A stretch of 64,000 nt of DNA. Origin: Rhyacophila brunnea (Eukaryota > Arthropoda > Insecta > Trichoptera > Rhyacophilidae). The position numbers and the translations under genes are program-made. The notes under the pieces were generated by a model. That model was not told where the DNA came from, made no database searches, and saw nothing but the letters and a program-made list of their open reading frames with translations. The DNA is taken from positions 98,157-162,156 of the forward strand of contig JAGYXB010000813.1 of the NCBI GenBank assembly GCA_022495005.1, written 5' to 3'. Below, in pieces: positions 1 to 11,163 of this stretch. Numbering within the stretch: the first letter of the stretch is position 1; each line of letters begins with the position of its first letter.

Positions 1-60
1 GCGTTCTTTGAAACGTGATTTTACGTGTTTTTTATTAGGCACGGTTCAAATAGTTAGGAC

Positions 61-366
61 CACAGAACAGATAATAAATAGAATACCGATAAGCTATATT
101 CAATACGCCGCATCTTGATGCAGAGTTTTGAATGTGTGAGTGTCCTACGAAAATGAAGCACGCAGTATGCACGTGCAATAGTGTGTGTAATACACCAACA
201 TTAAATGAGCGTAAATGCATAAACCGAGAGCAGTTTTTAGTATTCGACGTAAAACGTATTCTTAACACGTGTGTAAGTTTAACCCGGATTCTTCCTTACT
301 CGAGTCGGTTACCTGCTTCGCCTTACCCGTTATGTATTTCAGTTCCCATTATTTCTGAGTTCCCTG
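61..366 (+). mobile_element. Family Z non-autonomous element, copy 1 (hAT-like)
   Basis: A 306-bp element runs from CACAGAACAG to GTTCCCTG and is flanked on both sides by the exact 8-bp duplication GTTAGGAC (53-60 and 367-374). The ends form only a weak inverted repeat. A second 306-bp copy lies in the opposite orientation at 7311-7616, and others at 10770, 25140 and 61445. The 8-bp target duplication is the hallmark of hAT transposition. I see no coding capacity; the short open frames here are incidental. Confidence 0.8.
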
Positions 367-374
367 GTTAGGAC

Positions 375-681
375 TATAGAAATAGGTTTTCATACTAACT
401 ATCGAAAGCGATTTTAGTAGGTGTGTTGTATTTGGATGTGAGCTGTCATCGTGTTCTTCCTTCCTTCCCCAACCTGTTGCTAGGGTTGCCAACCATCCCG
501 GATTGGCCGAGTTTCAAGAGAATGAAAGGCGAGCATACCTTAAAGAAAGTTAGTCGGAAAATACTCGTTTGAGAAGCTGTCTAAAGGAAAATAATTATAT
601 AAGTACTTACATAAAAACAAAGATGTCGGAAGATTTTTTTTCTGAACACACTCTAAAACAGGTTTATGGGAAACCTCGTGA
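375..681. other. No gene recognised
   Basis: I see no coding signal. A decayed hAT-type end may lie near 480-510 (CTAGGGTTGCCAACC). Part of 540-610 is repeated, diverged, at about 48120-48185, so this stretch also contains repeat debris. Confidence 0.4.
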
Positions 682-973
682 CTCCAGGCCTGCGATTTCC
701 TAACTATCGACTCGTGTGTCACCCGACGATATGACGTAATTGTGACGTAAGCCAATACACGGTCGAGGCAAGCCGCCCAACGCACACGGCTCACCATAGA
801 TATTATTATGCTGAAACACCTATTTGTGTATGGGGACAACGGATAACGCCAGTGTTTGAGTAGCGTTAATTTCTCGAATGCTATTATCACTCCGGTAGTA
901 CGTCACAATGATGTCATATGACGTCATGTCGACCGGGCAACTTCAACTCGCAAGTTATAACATAAGGCCCCAG
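682..973 (+). mobile_element. Family X MITE, copy 1
   Basis: This stretch aligns end to end with 7942-9097 once the insertion there is removed. The right end CATAAGGCCCCAG and the diverged left end CTCCAGGCC are inverted repeats, clearer in the second copy (GGCCTATGTTATAACT against AACATAAGGCC). It holds several TGACGTCA-like words. No target duplication could be recognised and there is no coding capacity. Confidence 0.6.
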
Positions 974-1070
974 ATAATGGACCCATACTCAAGAATACTC
1001 CGTACTAACGACATAATATAGAGTGTACCTAAAACAGTTGGATTCTTGAATGGCTTGGCTTGCCTCATGA
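974..1070 (-). pseudogene. LINE reverse transcriptase fragment (Jockey-like)
   Basis: Read on the minus strand, about 30 codons give a peptide with LVRSILEYGSIIW. This matches the segment after the reverse-transcriptase palm in Jockey/RTE-type non-LTR retrotransposons (pattern LVRSxLEYxSxVW). It abuts family X at 973 and is cut short on both sides, so it is a small fossil fragment. It is the only LINE piece in the window on the minus strand. The assignment rests on one motif. Confidence 0.6.
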
Positions 1071-1871
1071 CTATAGCTACACTTGAATATAGGCTACACA
1101 AAAATTCTGGACGTGTTACCGCGCATGCGCACATGACACCCAAGTTACAACTATTGCTTGAAAAGTCATACGTTGCTGAACTTTTTTAATCCATGCGTGC
1201 AGTGTTGCAACTTGGACGACAATAAGTGATAACATTTCCATTTTATTTATTGTTATAGTCGCGACAATACATACTGCCATCAGTATATCCATGTATGTGT
1301 AAACGGGCTATTATAATTTCCCATTAAATAGTTTTTATTCAATATCATGTGATTTAATATGAACACAACAAACTGTCTGGTTAAAATGTTTACTTTCAAT
1401 CAAAAAAAATATTTTGACAGCTACAGAATGGGTCCACATCCGCAGAGTTTTGGCGCGAAACATTGTCTATGGCCTTCAATAATTGTATGCATGCGTGTCT
1501 AGTAATAATAATATGTACATAGCGTCTACCTGTGAGATATAATAAGTGTTATAATTCGTAACTATACCAGATACCTGAATACCTAAGTCAGTCTTGAAAG
1601 TTTTCCGCTTTAGCAACTTCACTAACAAATCGAGTACTTCCGTTCACTTACTTCATTGCCATTGCCTATCACTGAGGAAGATGCTTATTTTATTTATTGC
1701 CTCTCTAATATGGGAAAGTTATTAATCTTGCATGTTATCCATCAATCATAAATGGCAACATTGGCCTATGTTAATAATTATTCACTAAATAAATAACGGG
1801 CTATTATTATATTGTAGGTTTATATGTTTTTGTAAATACTTATTAAACTTTTTTTTTTTAATCACTTAAGA
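1071..1871. other. No gene recognised
   Basis: AT-rich sequence without a convincing coding frame, RNA gene or complete repeat. At 1872 a hAT-type end (CAGTGGTTTTAAACTTG) begins; its partner was not found. Confidence 0.4.
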
Positions 1872-1961
1872 CAGTGGTTTTAAACTTGTCCGTCCGACGC
1901 TCAAAAAAAAAATACAAATTAGAGGGATGGGATGTGTTTGGTTTCTCGCGGACACTTTTCA

Positions 1962-2093
1962 ACCGCGTTTGTATTAACAGATTTTGTTTGTACGAGAAAT
2001 GGATGTTAGCCACTCGTTCAACCTATCAGGCCCATACTCTGACATACTCGACATTATAAGCCTGACGCGTAACCGCTCGACCATCGTGGACGT
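1962..2093 (-). mobile_element. SINE-A, degraded copy lacking the B box
   Basis: It matches the SINE-A body: GTATTAACAGATTTTG, then GAGAAATGGATGTTAGCCAC, then the cCATCGTGGACGT head. The part that holds the Pol III B box in full copies (see 32736 and 45575) is deleted. The sense strand is minus. Confidence 0.6.
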
Positions 2094-3455
2094 ATTCTTA
2101 GAATCAAACAAAACATAGCTTCCCAGTGACATACCTCAGCAAAGTACCCCTTCCCTAGTTATTTTTTGTCTAAAGTCATTAAGTAGGTATGACTACCTAC
2201 TTCTACATAATTATAGGTATCGTTATTTTTAACAGATACATAAGTAGAAAGATATTTACCATTCTGATATATTATATCGATTGTCAGTAGGTACCTACCG
2301 CAGGCAAAAAAATGTTGACTTCGGAATCTACTCTCAAAAGTTATACCTATGTGTTATACTCACACACCCTCATAATCTTACGTAAAGTTGCCACAGCTAT
2401 CCTCAATTCTCTCAGATTTTGAATCCATGTGGTCATGTGTACTTCTCTATTTATTATTTTTGTGTTTTCGAGAGAAGTTGCTAAGGTGAGATATATTCTG
2501 TTCAAAAATGACTCTATATGGTGAGAGGATGCATTGAAGGTGACAAATCAGCACAACAATGGGATATAATATCATTGTAATCGTGAAAACCTGCGGTGCC
2601 CCACGGTGCCGCGCTGCACAGTTTGAATACCACTGGGTTAAGACATTATTAACTATTTTACAAACGAATGTCAAATCATTATTTAAATTTAATATATTTT
2701 CTGTCACTGGTGTATATTATTATATTATACTTACTGATAAACCAGCAATAATAAAATTGACACTTTGGAAACCAACATTGTTCGTGCTATTCATGATATA
2801 AGATTATGGCCCTGTGCTCGAAAAAGTGGCCCAAAATTGAATATCCACGGTCCATTCCACTTCGTCAAGAACAGTCGCGGTGGCCATACTCCCGGAATCA
2901 TTGAAGTGATATTGATAGGTATATCGAAAATATTTTTTCTATCGGGCTTAGAAAAACAGCTTTATTATTCAGTACAATCATCAGGGGGCCTAGGACCAGC
3001 AAACGAATATTTTTCACTCACAATTTCATACACTTAAATCAACACGATGGTGAAGAAATTATAAAACATCGGTTTTATAAAGAATTTCGTGCTTTATCAT
3101 CCATCACATATAGTTATTATTAACTATATACACGTTATTATTAAAGAATCTTGTGCTAATCGTCTTTGTAAAAAAAAGAAATAGTGGGTAATATTGAACG
3201 TAATATTGAACAGAATTTGTTTATTTGTTATTTGCATTCAGTGCCACAGCCAATGTATACACTAGACAAGTTGTGTTTTAAAAAAAATACAGTAAAAAAC
3301 AGTTGAAAATCGAGGTTCTTAATATTGTGAGGCCATGGCCGCCTGGATTTCGTTAAGATATAGGTATAGTTAAAAAATAAAACGCCAAAATTTGACACCT
3401 GTGGACTTGTGGATTCATAGTTTTCTATAGACCTCCCACAATAATTGTTAATAAC
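2094..3455. other. No gene recognised; one decayed hAT end
   Basis: Mostly unique-looking AT-rich sequence. At 2585-2631, read on the minus strand, there is a hAT-type terminus (CAGTGGTATTCAAACTGTG) with a GC-rich subterminal part; no matching other end was found. Short frames at 2765-3037 and 3228-3479 resemble nothing I recognise. Confidence 0.35.
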
Positions 3456-3843
3456 TAGAGACCAGATTATATGCAACATAAAAAGCCTGAAATATGCGTG
3501 AAAATATGCATGGAAAGTGTCAAAATATGCAAGATTAAATATTAAAAAAGAGATTTTTTCATTTTTTTCACGTTCCCCATTAAGTTAGAGGCACGGGAGG
3601 GCATCGGGAAAGGCTTATTTGGCAGTTTTTCTTTATAGGCCTTATTACGAGCAGGTGCATTAAGAAACACTTTCTTTGTTGATGAAATCATTTTATTTAC
3701 ATTCCCAAAAGTGTATCATACGTAAATATAGCGAAAATTTGCATCATCACTAAATTTTAGGTAAAATATGCAATAACCGGTGAGAATGGGCTGAATATGC
3801 AATTGCATATGCAAATATGCAGATGTATATAATCCTGTCTCTA
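3456..3843 (+). mobile_element. TAGAG-ended hAT MITE rich in ATGCA words
   Basis: A 388-bp element with imperfect terminal inverted repeats (left TAGAGACCAGATTATATGCA; right end ATATAATCCTGTCTCTA) and an exact 8-bp duplication TTAATAAC (3448-3455 and 3844-3851). The interior repeats the word AATATGCA many times near both ends, probably subterminal transposase-binding sites (inference). No coding capacity. Confidence 0.85.
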
Positions 3844-3983
3844 TTAATAACATATTTATTATATACGTAGGTACTTATAGATTCGTTTTTCAAAACAACA
3901 TATTAAATTAACTGGTGTTTACTTTATTTAGTGTGATCCTTGTGTAACTAGCAAGTCTTTTAATCTATGCTTACAATGTAACA

Positions 3984-4319
3984 CATGGCCCTCACAAAGG
4001 GGGGGGCTGACAGGGCTCTAGCCTGGGGCCCGGCGTGGTGGACCGACCACACATCACAAAATTGCACTAATAGTAAAAAATGTCGCCTGCAGCGCTATTT
4101 CACAAATATGTTGACATTCCAAAATATGTACTTGTCAGATGCAATTTTCGATTACGTATTGTTTGTCGATACTCGACTACTCCAAAATTCAAGTGGGTGT
4201 ATTAAAATACAAAGAATCGCTATAAAATACCCTAAATAACACTATTTTTATTACACAACTGTAGATCGTCACACTGAAGATTCCAACCTGGGGGCCCGCT
4301 TCAAGATGTGGGGGCCATG
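3984..4319 (+). mobile_element. Family M hAT MITE, copy 1
   Basis: A 336-bp element with ends CATGGCCCTCACA and TGTGGGGGCCATG, flanked by the exact 8-bp duplication ATGTAACA (3976-3983 and 4320-4327). It carries the family's GC-rich subterminal block GGGCTCTAGCCTGGGGCCC and an AT-rich core. No transposase is encoded, so it depended on a partner in trans. Confidence 0.9.
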
Positions 4320-4366
4320 ATGTAACATGATACAACGAAGATCGCATCTATCCACGATACCAAGAG

Positions 4367-4716
4367 CATGGCCACCACATCCTATAGCGGACCCCAGGCC
4401 AGGATCTTTGGCATGCCTCCATATCTATCGCCAAGGTTAAGGGCAGTGCGATGCTTTACAGAAGCGTTCCCCGAATTCTACAAGCGAATTATCATTTAAA
4501 TATCAATCATTATATTATATCAAATTGCATTGCACCACCGCATATTTTAAAATGTTAATATTAATTACCTAAGTAAAATAGCACCGCAGTCAACTTTTTT
4601 TTAAATATTAGAGCAAGTTTGTGGTGGGGTTTATCTCACTTAGCTGGTCGACCTGCCACGCCGGACCCCTTGCCCTAGGCTAGAGTATTGTAAGCTTCCC
4701 CCTGATGGGGGCCATA
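4367..4716 (-). mobile_element. Family M hAT MITE, copy 2
   Basis: Inverted copy of the same family, only 47 bp from copy 1. The flanks ACCAAGAG (4359-4366) and ATCAAGAG (4717-4724) are a 7/8 target duplication. The right terminal repeat has decayed from CCATG to CCATA. Confidence 0.85.
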
Positions 4717-5222
4717 ATCAAGAGATTGATATATTATTATATTGGGGGCAGGCGAATAACCTGACTAACCCCAAATTCACCAAGATAAAATTTACGTAAT
4801 GCAATAAATATAAATTTGCCATATTACACCAGAGCTATAAAAATGTATCCGCAGCTGACGACAAGCAAATTTCGCTTTCCAAATTTTCATGATCAAATAT
4901 ATTATTATTGTAATTACTTAATTAGAAAAAAATATTTTTATTCATATTGGCGTAACAATTAACTTATTGAATTTTAATAGATTTGAATCATTAATATTTT
5001 ATTATGGCTACCCACTCCTCCCACAGATTGCCCTGGATCATCAAAACTTGATTTTTGAATTGTGATTTTCTAAATGTTCCGAACCCCAAAGAGCTGTTGA
5101 GGAACACTAAAGAAGAGAACAATAACCATAACATCAATAAAATGAGTATTTTTTTAAAATTCACTATCGCGCAAATAAAATACGTAGACTTCCAAGTACT
5201 TACTTAAGTAAGAAAAAAAACG
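4717..5222. other. No gene recognised
   Basis: AT-rich spacer with no coding, RNA or repeat signal that I can support. Confidence 0.4.
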
Positions 5223-5277
5223 GTGTATGTACTTATGTACGCGCGTTAGAAGTTATACTTCTTTGGCGTAACAAAAC
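5223..5277 (-). repeat. Conserved 50-bp motif R, copy 1
   Basis: Minus-strand sequence TTACGCCAAAGAAGTATAAC followed by TTCTAACGCGCGTACATAAG. Nearly identical copies lie at 12145-12190 and 55841-55900. Conservation is confined to this short block, unlike the patchy decay of the other repeats. The element type is unknown. Confidence 0.6.
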
Positions 5278-5829
5278 AAAAACAAAACTTGTGATAACCT
5301 AGATTCTTCGACTAGCTCTCAATTATCTTGTTAAATTATACACTCAAGAAAAGGGAGCCGCTCATTGGAGCGCCGTTGGTTTATTTCTATACACTTTAAC
5401 TTATATTACTAAATTATACAATTATTTCTCGCTGTTTTTATTTTTAAAGTAACTGTCACTGTAACTGTTACATGTCACGTAAGGAATTGAAAATGGCCGA
5501 CAGTAATTAATTCGTTGACTAGACAACGGAACAATTCTACTATCAAACTTGCGTTTGTATACAGCTGACTGATTCACAGCTAACGTAATACTGTCGCGCA
5601 CTTTCGTAACTCTCAATTTCACCCTCTACCAAACGCCCCAAAAGAAATTATAACTTCAATAAAAATCATATCAGCAATATTACAAAATTATGGTTTTAAG
5701 GCGCTCTACCTACCAGAAGCACCTAGCGGAATATACGAAGCTTGCAATTTGAGACATTTTTTTGATAGTTTACTGTATTATTAATAAATAAATAATGTAT
5801 ATGAAAACATTATAAAGAAAAATATTTTA

Positions 5830-6315
5830 CCACGTTTTTCTTATCTCGTATTATTGTTTGTCCGGTGGTTGTTTATCCAGTACAAATCTTGCAATCGATT
5901 TTTAACTATTTTTCCGACTAGCTAGACGAAACTTTTAGAATATATCAGAACACGATGCCAATGCATTCTTTTAATACTTTTAGCCATCTTTAAGTAGAAT
6001 TGAATTCATTTTCAGTTAATTCTGTTTTGTATGAAAAGTTATTTCGGAAGAAATCCGTAATCCAATCCACTATTATTGGTTGCTAAGGGGGTGGTCCTAG
6101 CAACTAAATCCTATATACGTGCGTTACTATGAAATCAAAATGACATTTCAGTATTCTATATTTGTTTGTTTGTTGCAAAATAGCAAAAAAATGATTTGTT
6201 GACAATTATTGCCTTATTTGTCCTAAATTATTGAATTGTCAAGTTTATATGATTTAACATAAAATTTAAAAACGTGGTAGGTATATAAAAAGTTCTTTTT
6301 ATCTTGTAATTATTT
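5830..6315 (+). mobile_element. Family P repeat, copy 1
   Basis: Bounded by TA-CCACGTTTTT on the left and AAAAACGTGG-TA at 6268-6279. Similarity to other copies continues past the right inverted repeat through AAAAAGTTCTTTTTATCTTG to about 6310. Related copies lie at 39180, 39703, 40941 and 63905. TA flanks suggest a Tc1/mariner-like MITE, but the extra conserved tail leaves the class open. It has no coding capacity. Confidence 0.6.
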
Positions 6316-7310
6316 TATTTTAAGTCATAGATAAACTTACAATTATTGTAAAAAAATATTATAAATGTGAATTTGTCAAAGGACCCCACCTTATTATTAG
6401 ATACTTACATATATTTTATGGTCATATTTATTATTAAAATTTAGTTTATTAAGTTTTCTATGTTTTGTGGTACTTAGAGATTTTTGACTAATTCATAATT
6501 TTAATATTGTTTTATATTTATTTTAAAAAACATCGATTTTTATAAAAAAAAATATAAATGTGTATAACATGAAATCCTTTTTATTTGCATGAAATCTTAT
6601 TTAGGTACGGTCCCAATATTGAAGCTCGATTTGATATAAAATCACTGTGACCTATGCAAAATTCATCAAAGATGAAACAAAATATAATAATATGTACTTG
6701 TTATGAAAGTAAGCAGGTTCAATGGATAGATGATAAGATAAGTATGATGCTCATAGTCAAGTTTGCTATGCGAATGTAGGTACGAGCATTCGAAAGCGGA
6801 TTAGGCAGGTCGGCCGCAGCTCGCAAATGAATTATTCTTTCCGAGACACAAATATAACGACTCGAGTTGGTAGTGGCATGGTTCATTTGGAACACGACCA
6901 TCTTCATGCCGACAAAGTATCACATCGTTCCTGTGTAGACATTAAATTCAACCTGGCTTACTTGCTTGCGGTATTTTCGTGGTAAAATTTGAAATACAAC
7001 AATGGCCTTATATCTAATTTAACGATAACGGCAAATGGCATAACGTTAATTTAATTCGCGTTTAAATTACTGTGTGCCCAGCTAATTTTTAACCATTTAA
7101 TGATAGTAATACTAATAATATGTCGCACTTATTTTTTATTCCCATAAAATACACGTCTAAATGAACCGCATTGTGAATTTACATAAAACATCCGTGGAGA
7201 TTATAATATAATATTGTGTTATGATTATGAATACAAAATCATATACCAGTGGTATTCAAAGCATGATTCGAGACAATCTCAATTCAATGTGCTGACGACA
7301 CGATCACAAC
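6316..7310. other. No gene recognised
   Basis: AT-rich, with a slightly GC-richer patch at 6720-6960 whose minus frame (62 codons) I do not recognise. A lone hAT-type terminus CAGTGGTATTCAAAGCATG starts at 7248; the next family Z copy begins at 7311. Confidence 0.35.
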
Positions 7311-7616
7311 CAGAAAACTCAGAAATAATGGGAACTGAAATACATAACGGGTAAGGCGATAGCAGGTAACCGTCTCGGGTAAGGAAGAATCCGGGTTAAA
7401 CTTACACACGTGTCAAGAATACGCTGTACGTCTAATATTGAAAACTGCTCTCGGTTTATGCATGTACGCTCATTTAATGTTGGTGTTTACACACACTATT
7501 GCACGTGCATAATGCGTGCTTCATTTTCGTAGGACACTCACACATTCAAAACCCGGCATCAATACGCGGCGCATTGAATATAGCCTATCGGTATTCTATT
7601 TATCATCTGTTCTGCG
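7311..7616 (-). mobile_element. Family Z element, copy 2
   Basis: A 306-bp inverted copy of 61-366 (CAGAAAACTCAG to CTGTTCTGCG) flanked by ATCACAAC (7303-7310) and ATCACAAT (7617-7624), a 7/8 duplication. It shares the whole interior with copy 1, including the word CCGAGAGCAG read on the element strand. Confidence 0.8.
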
Positions 7617-7832
7617 ATCACAATTGATTCGTATGCTCGGGGGCTTTTTTTTTCAAGCAACAATAAAATGTAAGCTATTCTTTTATCGCTACGGGGACCA
7701 TTTTGAAAAAATGCAATGTTACATATTATTGACAACGTCATCAACGATGTCAACACCTGGTAAGGAAATAGCATTAGAAAAAAAAACTGTAATGTTTGAG
7801 TTTATCTACGTAACTCGAACGGGTCTAGGTTG

Positions 7833-7905
7833 ATTCGGCGCCGGGACAACTTGGTGCCACGCAATCGAATGAAATTCGAAAATAAATAGACGTTCAAGAA
7901 TGAAT
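7833..7905 (-). mobile_element. Fragment of the GGACAACTGGGCGC family
   Basis: About 70 bp matching the right-hand part of the element at 14040-14440 (GATTCGGCGCCGGGACAACT, then CAATCGAATGAAATTCGAAA and AATAGACGTTC). The other end is missing. Confidence 0.5.
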
Positions 7906-7941
7906 GTCATTGAATAATGAAATTCGCGAGACGCACGGGTA

Positions 7942-9097
7942 CAGCAGGCCTATGTTATAACTGGTGATATAAAGTCACCCGACGACATGTCGTAGGTAAT
8001 TGTGACGTAAGCCAATACACGCTCGAGGCAAGCCGCCCAACACACACTGCTCACAATAGATATTATTACGCTGAAACACCTATTTGTGTATGGGCAGAGG
8101 CGGCTCTACCTTAAGGGTTCGTAGGGACCATCCCCGCATCGTTATCATGTCAAAAATACATGTCCGATATTTTTATCATTATCATAATATACATAATTAA
8201 TTACATGATTAAATGAACTCCAATGATTGTAAATTATGTAAATGATGATTACGCGGTATAAAAACAATTAATTAATTAAATACGCCCTATTTCACGGTGA
8301 CACCTATGTACAAATTAAGAAAGCTATGGCGTCTATTTTTTGACGACCGGGGTCACTCAGGCCCATCTTTACGTGTATTATTATCTATGGTCCCGTCCCA
8401 TCGCCCTGGTAAAAATCTCGTTCTAGAAAGGATGTGGATGCATTAGCGTTAGCGTACGCATACTGGGGAGCAAATCAAATAAGCCCGTAAATGAGTAAAA
8501 AAGCTCGTCTGTAATAATTATTACTTATTATTAATTAAGTTAATATTTTTAAGCACGCTTTTTAGATGTGATGAAGTAACGACTCAGATAATCATATTAT
8601 TTATTCTGAAAACTTACTAATTTCCACATTAATAAAATAACTATTATTATTTTTTTAAATTCATTTATTTAAAAAAGACATGTTGAGTACATAACAAATT
8701 ATTAATTCAGGACGTTCACAACATGACATTTAGAATAAAAATTACAAGTAATCAGTTAGAGAAAAAACAAGTAGAGAAAAAAAGCAAATCAAAAAATAGT
8801 TTTATACAAAAGAAATATAATAAAATAAAACAACAATACTTAATATGTAGCTTTGTACATAATGTATAACATGAGAAAGTATGTAGGTATGTATATTTAA
8901 TAATTAATGGCTAAATCCCACCACCAATAAAGTCACCGAACCGTCACTGTAGTATGGGGACAATTAATAACGCCAGTATTTGACCAGCGTTATTTTCTCG
9001 AATGCTATTATCACTCCGGTAGTACGTCACAATGATGTCGTATGACGTCATGTCGACCGGGCGACTACAACTCGCAAGTTCTAACATAAGGCCCCAG
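7942..9097 (+). mobile_element. Family X MITE, copy 2, split by a hAT insertion
   Basis: Two blocks (7942-8094 and 8950-9097) align with 682-973 and are separated by the hAT element at 8095-8949. Terminal repeats GGCCTATGTTATAACT and TTCTAACATAAGGCC are visible. The intact order in copy 1 shows the uninterrupted state of the insertion site. Confidence 0.75.
8095..8949 (+). mobile_element. hAT-like non-autonomous element inside family X
   Basis: An 855-bp insertion starts CAGAGGCGGCTCTACC and ends ACCGTCACTG; the ends are imperfect inverted repeats of the form CAGWGRCGGYTC. The host repeat word TGTATGGG occurs on both sides (8087-8094 and, with one inserted base, 8950-8958), as expected for an 8-bp duplication. 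Removing it restores continuity with family X copy 1. No coding capacity seen. Confidence 0.75.
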
Positions 9098-9788
9098 GCG
9101 ATATAATATTCAAAAGTTGCAAATATTTTCAGTTGTCATGCATATTCAGTGTTATAATGCCAAGTTGATTTCAGCTAAACAAGCATAAATGAAAGAAATA
9201 ACACATGCATTGTATTGAATTTTATATTTTGTTTTGTTGGGTAATACAGTATAAACGTAGAGTTAGGTAGTTACCGTCCAGTAAAATATATTGTGTTCCT
9301 CAGTTTGTAGGATGTTTTTTCCTTCGTAATAAATAATGAGGCTCAAAATGAATCTTTTTAGTAGGTTAATTTTTGAATTCAGTAAGATTATCTTCAGCTT
9401 GCTTTGATTCTAACATTTTTTTTTTAAATGTGTGTAGAATAGAGAACGCCGCACGCCGGCCGACACGATGGGCGCCGCATTACGAAATAGTTTGAAAGCC
9501 ACTGACCTAATAAATAAATAACAACGCCATCAAAGTGAGAGAATTTTTTTTTTTGTAGAGCCTAGATTGACTGTATTAGTTTGATCGCAGTGGTGGGTAG
9601 ATCATAAATAAAAATTCGCAATAATTATGACTAATTACCACAATACATACTTTGTTGCTATTTATTATGGTGTGGAGAACGAATTCTTCAACAAATTAAT
9701 ATCGAAGTATCATAAATTCATAATATTATTAAACGTAGCTTTAAAGTAGATACGCGCAATTTTTGTCTGTCTGAATATTTACTCAAAG
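9098..9788. other. No gene recognised; one hAT end
   Basis: A minus-strand hAT-type terminus is visible at about 9432-9507 (CAGTGGCTTTCAAACTATTT followed by a GC-rich subterminal part). The rest is AT-rich without features. Confidence 0.35.
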
Positions 9789-10496
9789 TAGGGAATCCAA
9801 TACCGAGCCAAAATTCTGATCCCGGGATTGGCATTTTTTTCCATTGTTAATATAAAATTTTTATATTTACAAATAACATTGATAAAATCGGTCAAAAATA
9901 AATCTAGTATAATTTATACTATTTAAGACATTTATTATTAATATTGTATACGTTCAATCTTGGAAATACACAAGTTTAATGGAGTAAATAATATTGTAAT
10001 ATAAATAATAATGTGAATTTAATATGAGATTGCTGTTTCCGATAGTAAACTTTAATGAATGGGTTAGCGAGATTTAAAATAGTAAAGCAAATCATGGTGT
10101 ACTTATGGACTTTCCGCTTCTTAATCTAATTAGTCAGCCAAAATAAATATGAAACTGCCGTAAAACGTATGAGATCATGGTGGATTACTTTGTTAATAGT
10201 GCTAAGCATTGTTTATTTTTCAATCTTTCTAATTTTTATTAATTTATGTGAAAAAATAAAATGAATCGGCAACTTACACATGGGTAGGTATAAATCAAAC
10301 TTTATTGAAACTCAGTTTATTTCTAATGTAGCTATTTGTTATTAAAAGTATTTTTTTCTATTATATTTACGTTTTTATTTTATTTTCCATAAAAATTGAT
10401 AAAAAAATCTATCCCGAAAGCTTCGGGATTATGTTTATCAATCCCGGGATTCATAGGTATCGAAAATAGCTCGGGATCCCGGGATTGGAATCCCTA
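9789..10496. mobile_element. TAGGG-ended hAT-like element with ATCCCGGGAT termini
   Basis: The left end TAGGGAATCCAATACCG and right end GATTGGAATCCCTA are inverted repeats, with ATCCCGGGATTGG repeated just inside both ends. Flanks ACTCAAAG and CTCATAAG give a probable target duplication with a one-base slip. The 700-bp interior is AT-rich and non-coding. Confidence 0.65.
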
Positions 10497-10769
10497 CTCA
10501 TAAGTTATTATAAGGCAGTTCTTCAATTATTACTTATTTTATTAGGTACAAGCAGCGAATACTGTGACACTACTCCATAAATTGCTAACCTGTTCTTAGG
10601 TTAATGAACTTTTCATAATTAATAATGTCAAAAAAATCAAACACAACATTCCATTGTTATTAAATTTAAAAAAAAAATCATGTATCTACAATAGTTATAT
10701 TATTGTAAAGGTACTTTAAAAAAGTCTATATTTATATTTATTTGACGTGGACAATAATTAATAGCTGGT

Positions 10770-11163
10770 GTCCCACAGAACAGATTAATAATTAATAGAA
10801 TTCAAACAGACTACAATACACTACATTTTGAAGCAGGGTTTTGATTGCGGTAGTGTCCTACGAAAATGAAACACGTTATATACGTGCAATAGTGTATGTT
10901 ACAACCTTCAAAATACGCCAATATTGAATGAGCGTCAGTGCATAAACCGAGAGCAGTTGTCAACACGAAAGACAAGCTTAGAATGACGCATTCTAGACAA
11001 GTGTTTCAGTTTATCCCATATTATTCTTCCACACTCGAGATCCGTTGCCGGTTACTCCACAGTCCACACCCGTTATGGCGTGTCCACACTGGCAACCTCG
11101 TTAGATTTTTACGATAATTATCGCTGCCAGTAACTTGTTGCCAGTGTTCTGTGTTCCCTGAAG
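10770..11163 (+). mobile_element. Family Z element, copy 3, with a truncated palindromic insertion
   Basis: It matches 61-366 from CACAGAACAG onward and ends TCTGTGTTCCCTG. Near the right end, just after CCCGTTA, it is interrupted at about 11078-11150 by one arm of a palindromic MITE (TGTCCACACTGGCAACCTCG, then TTTTTACGATAATTATCG). The same arm is seen complete at 61244-61396. Part of the Z sequence after the insertion is lost. Confidence 0.65.

Noticed and set aside
540..890. 116-codon minus frame
   Set aside because: Crosses the left end of family X, which is repeated without the frame at 7942.
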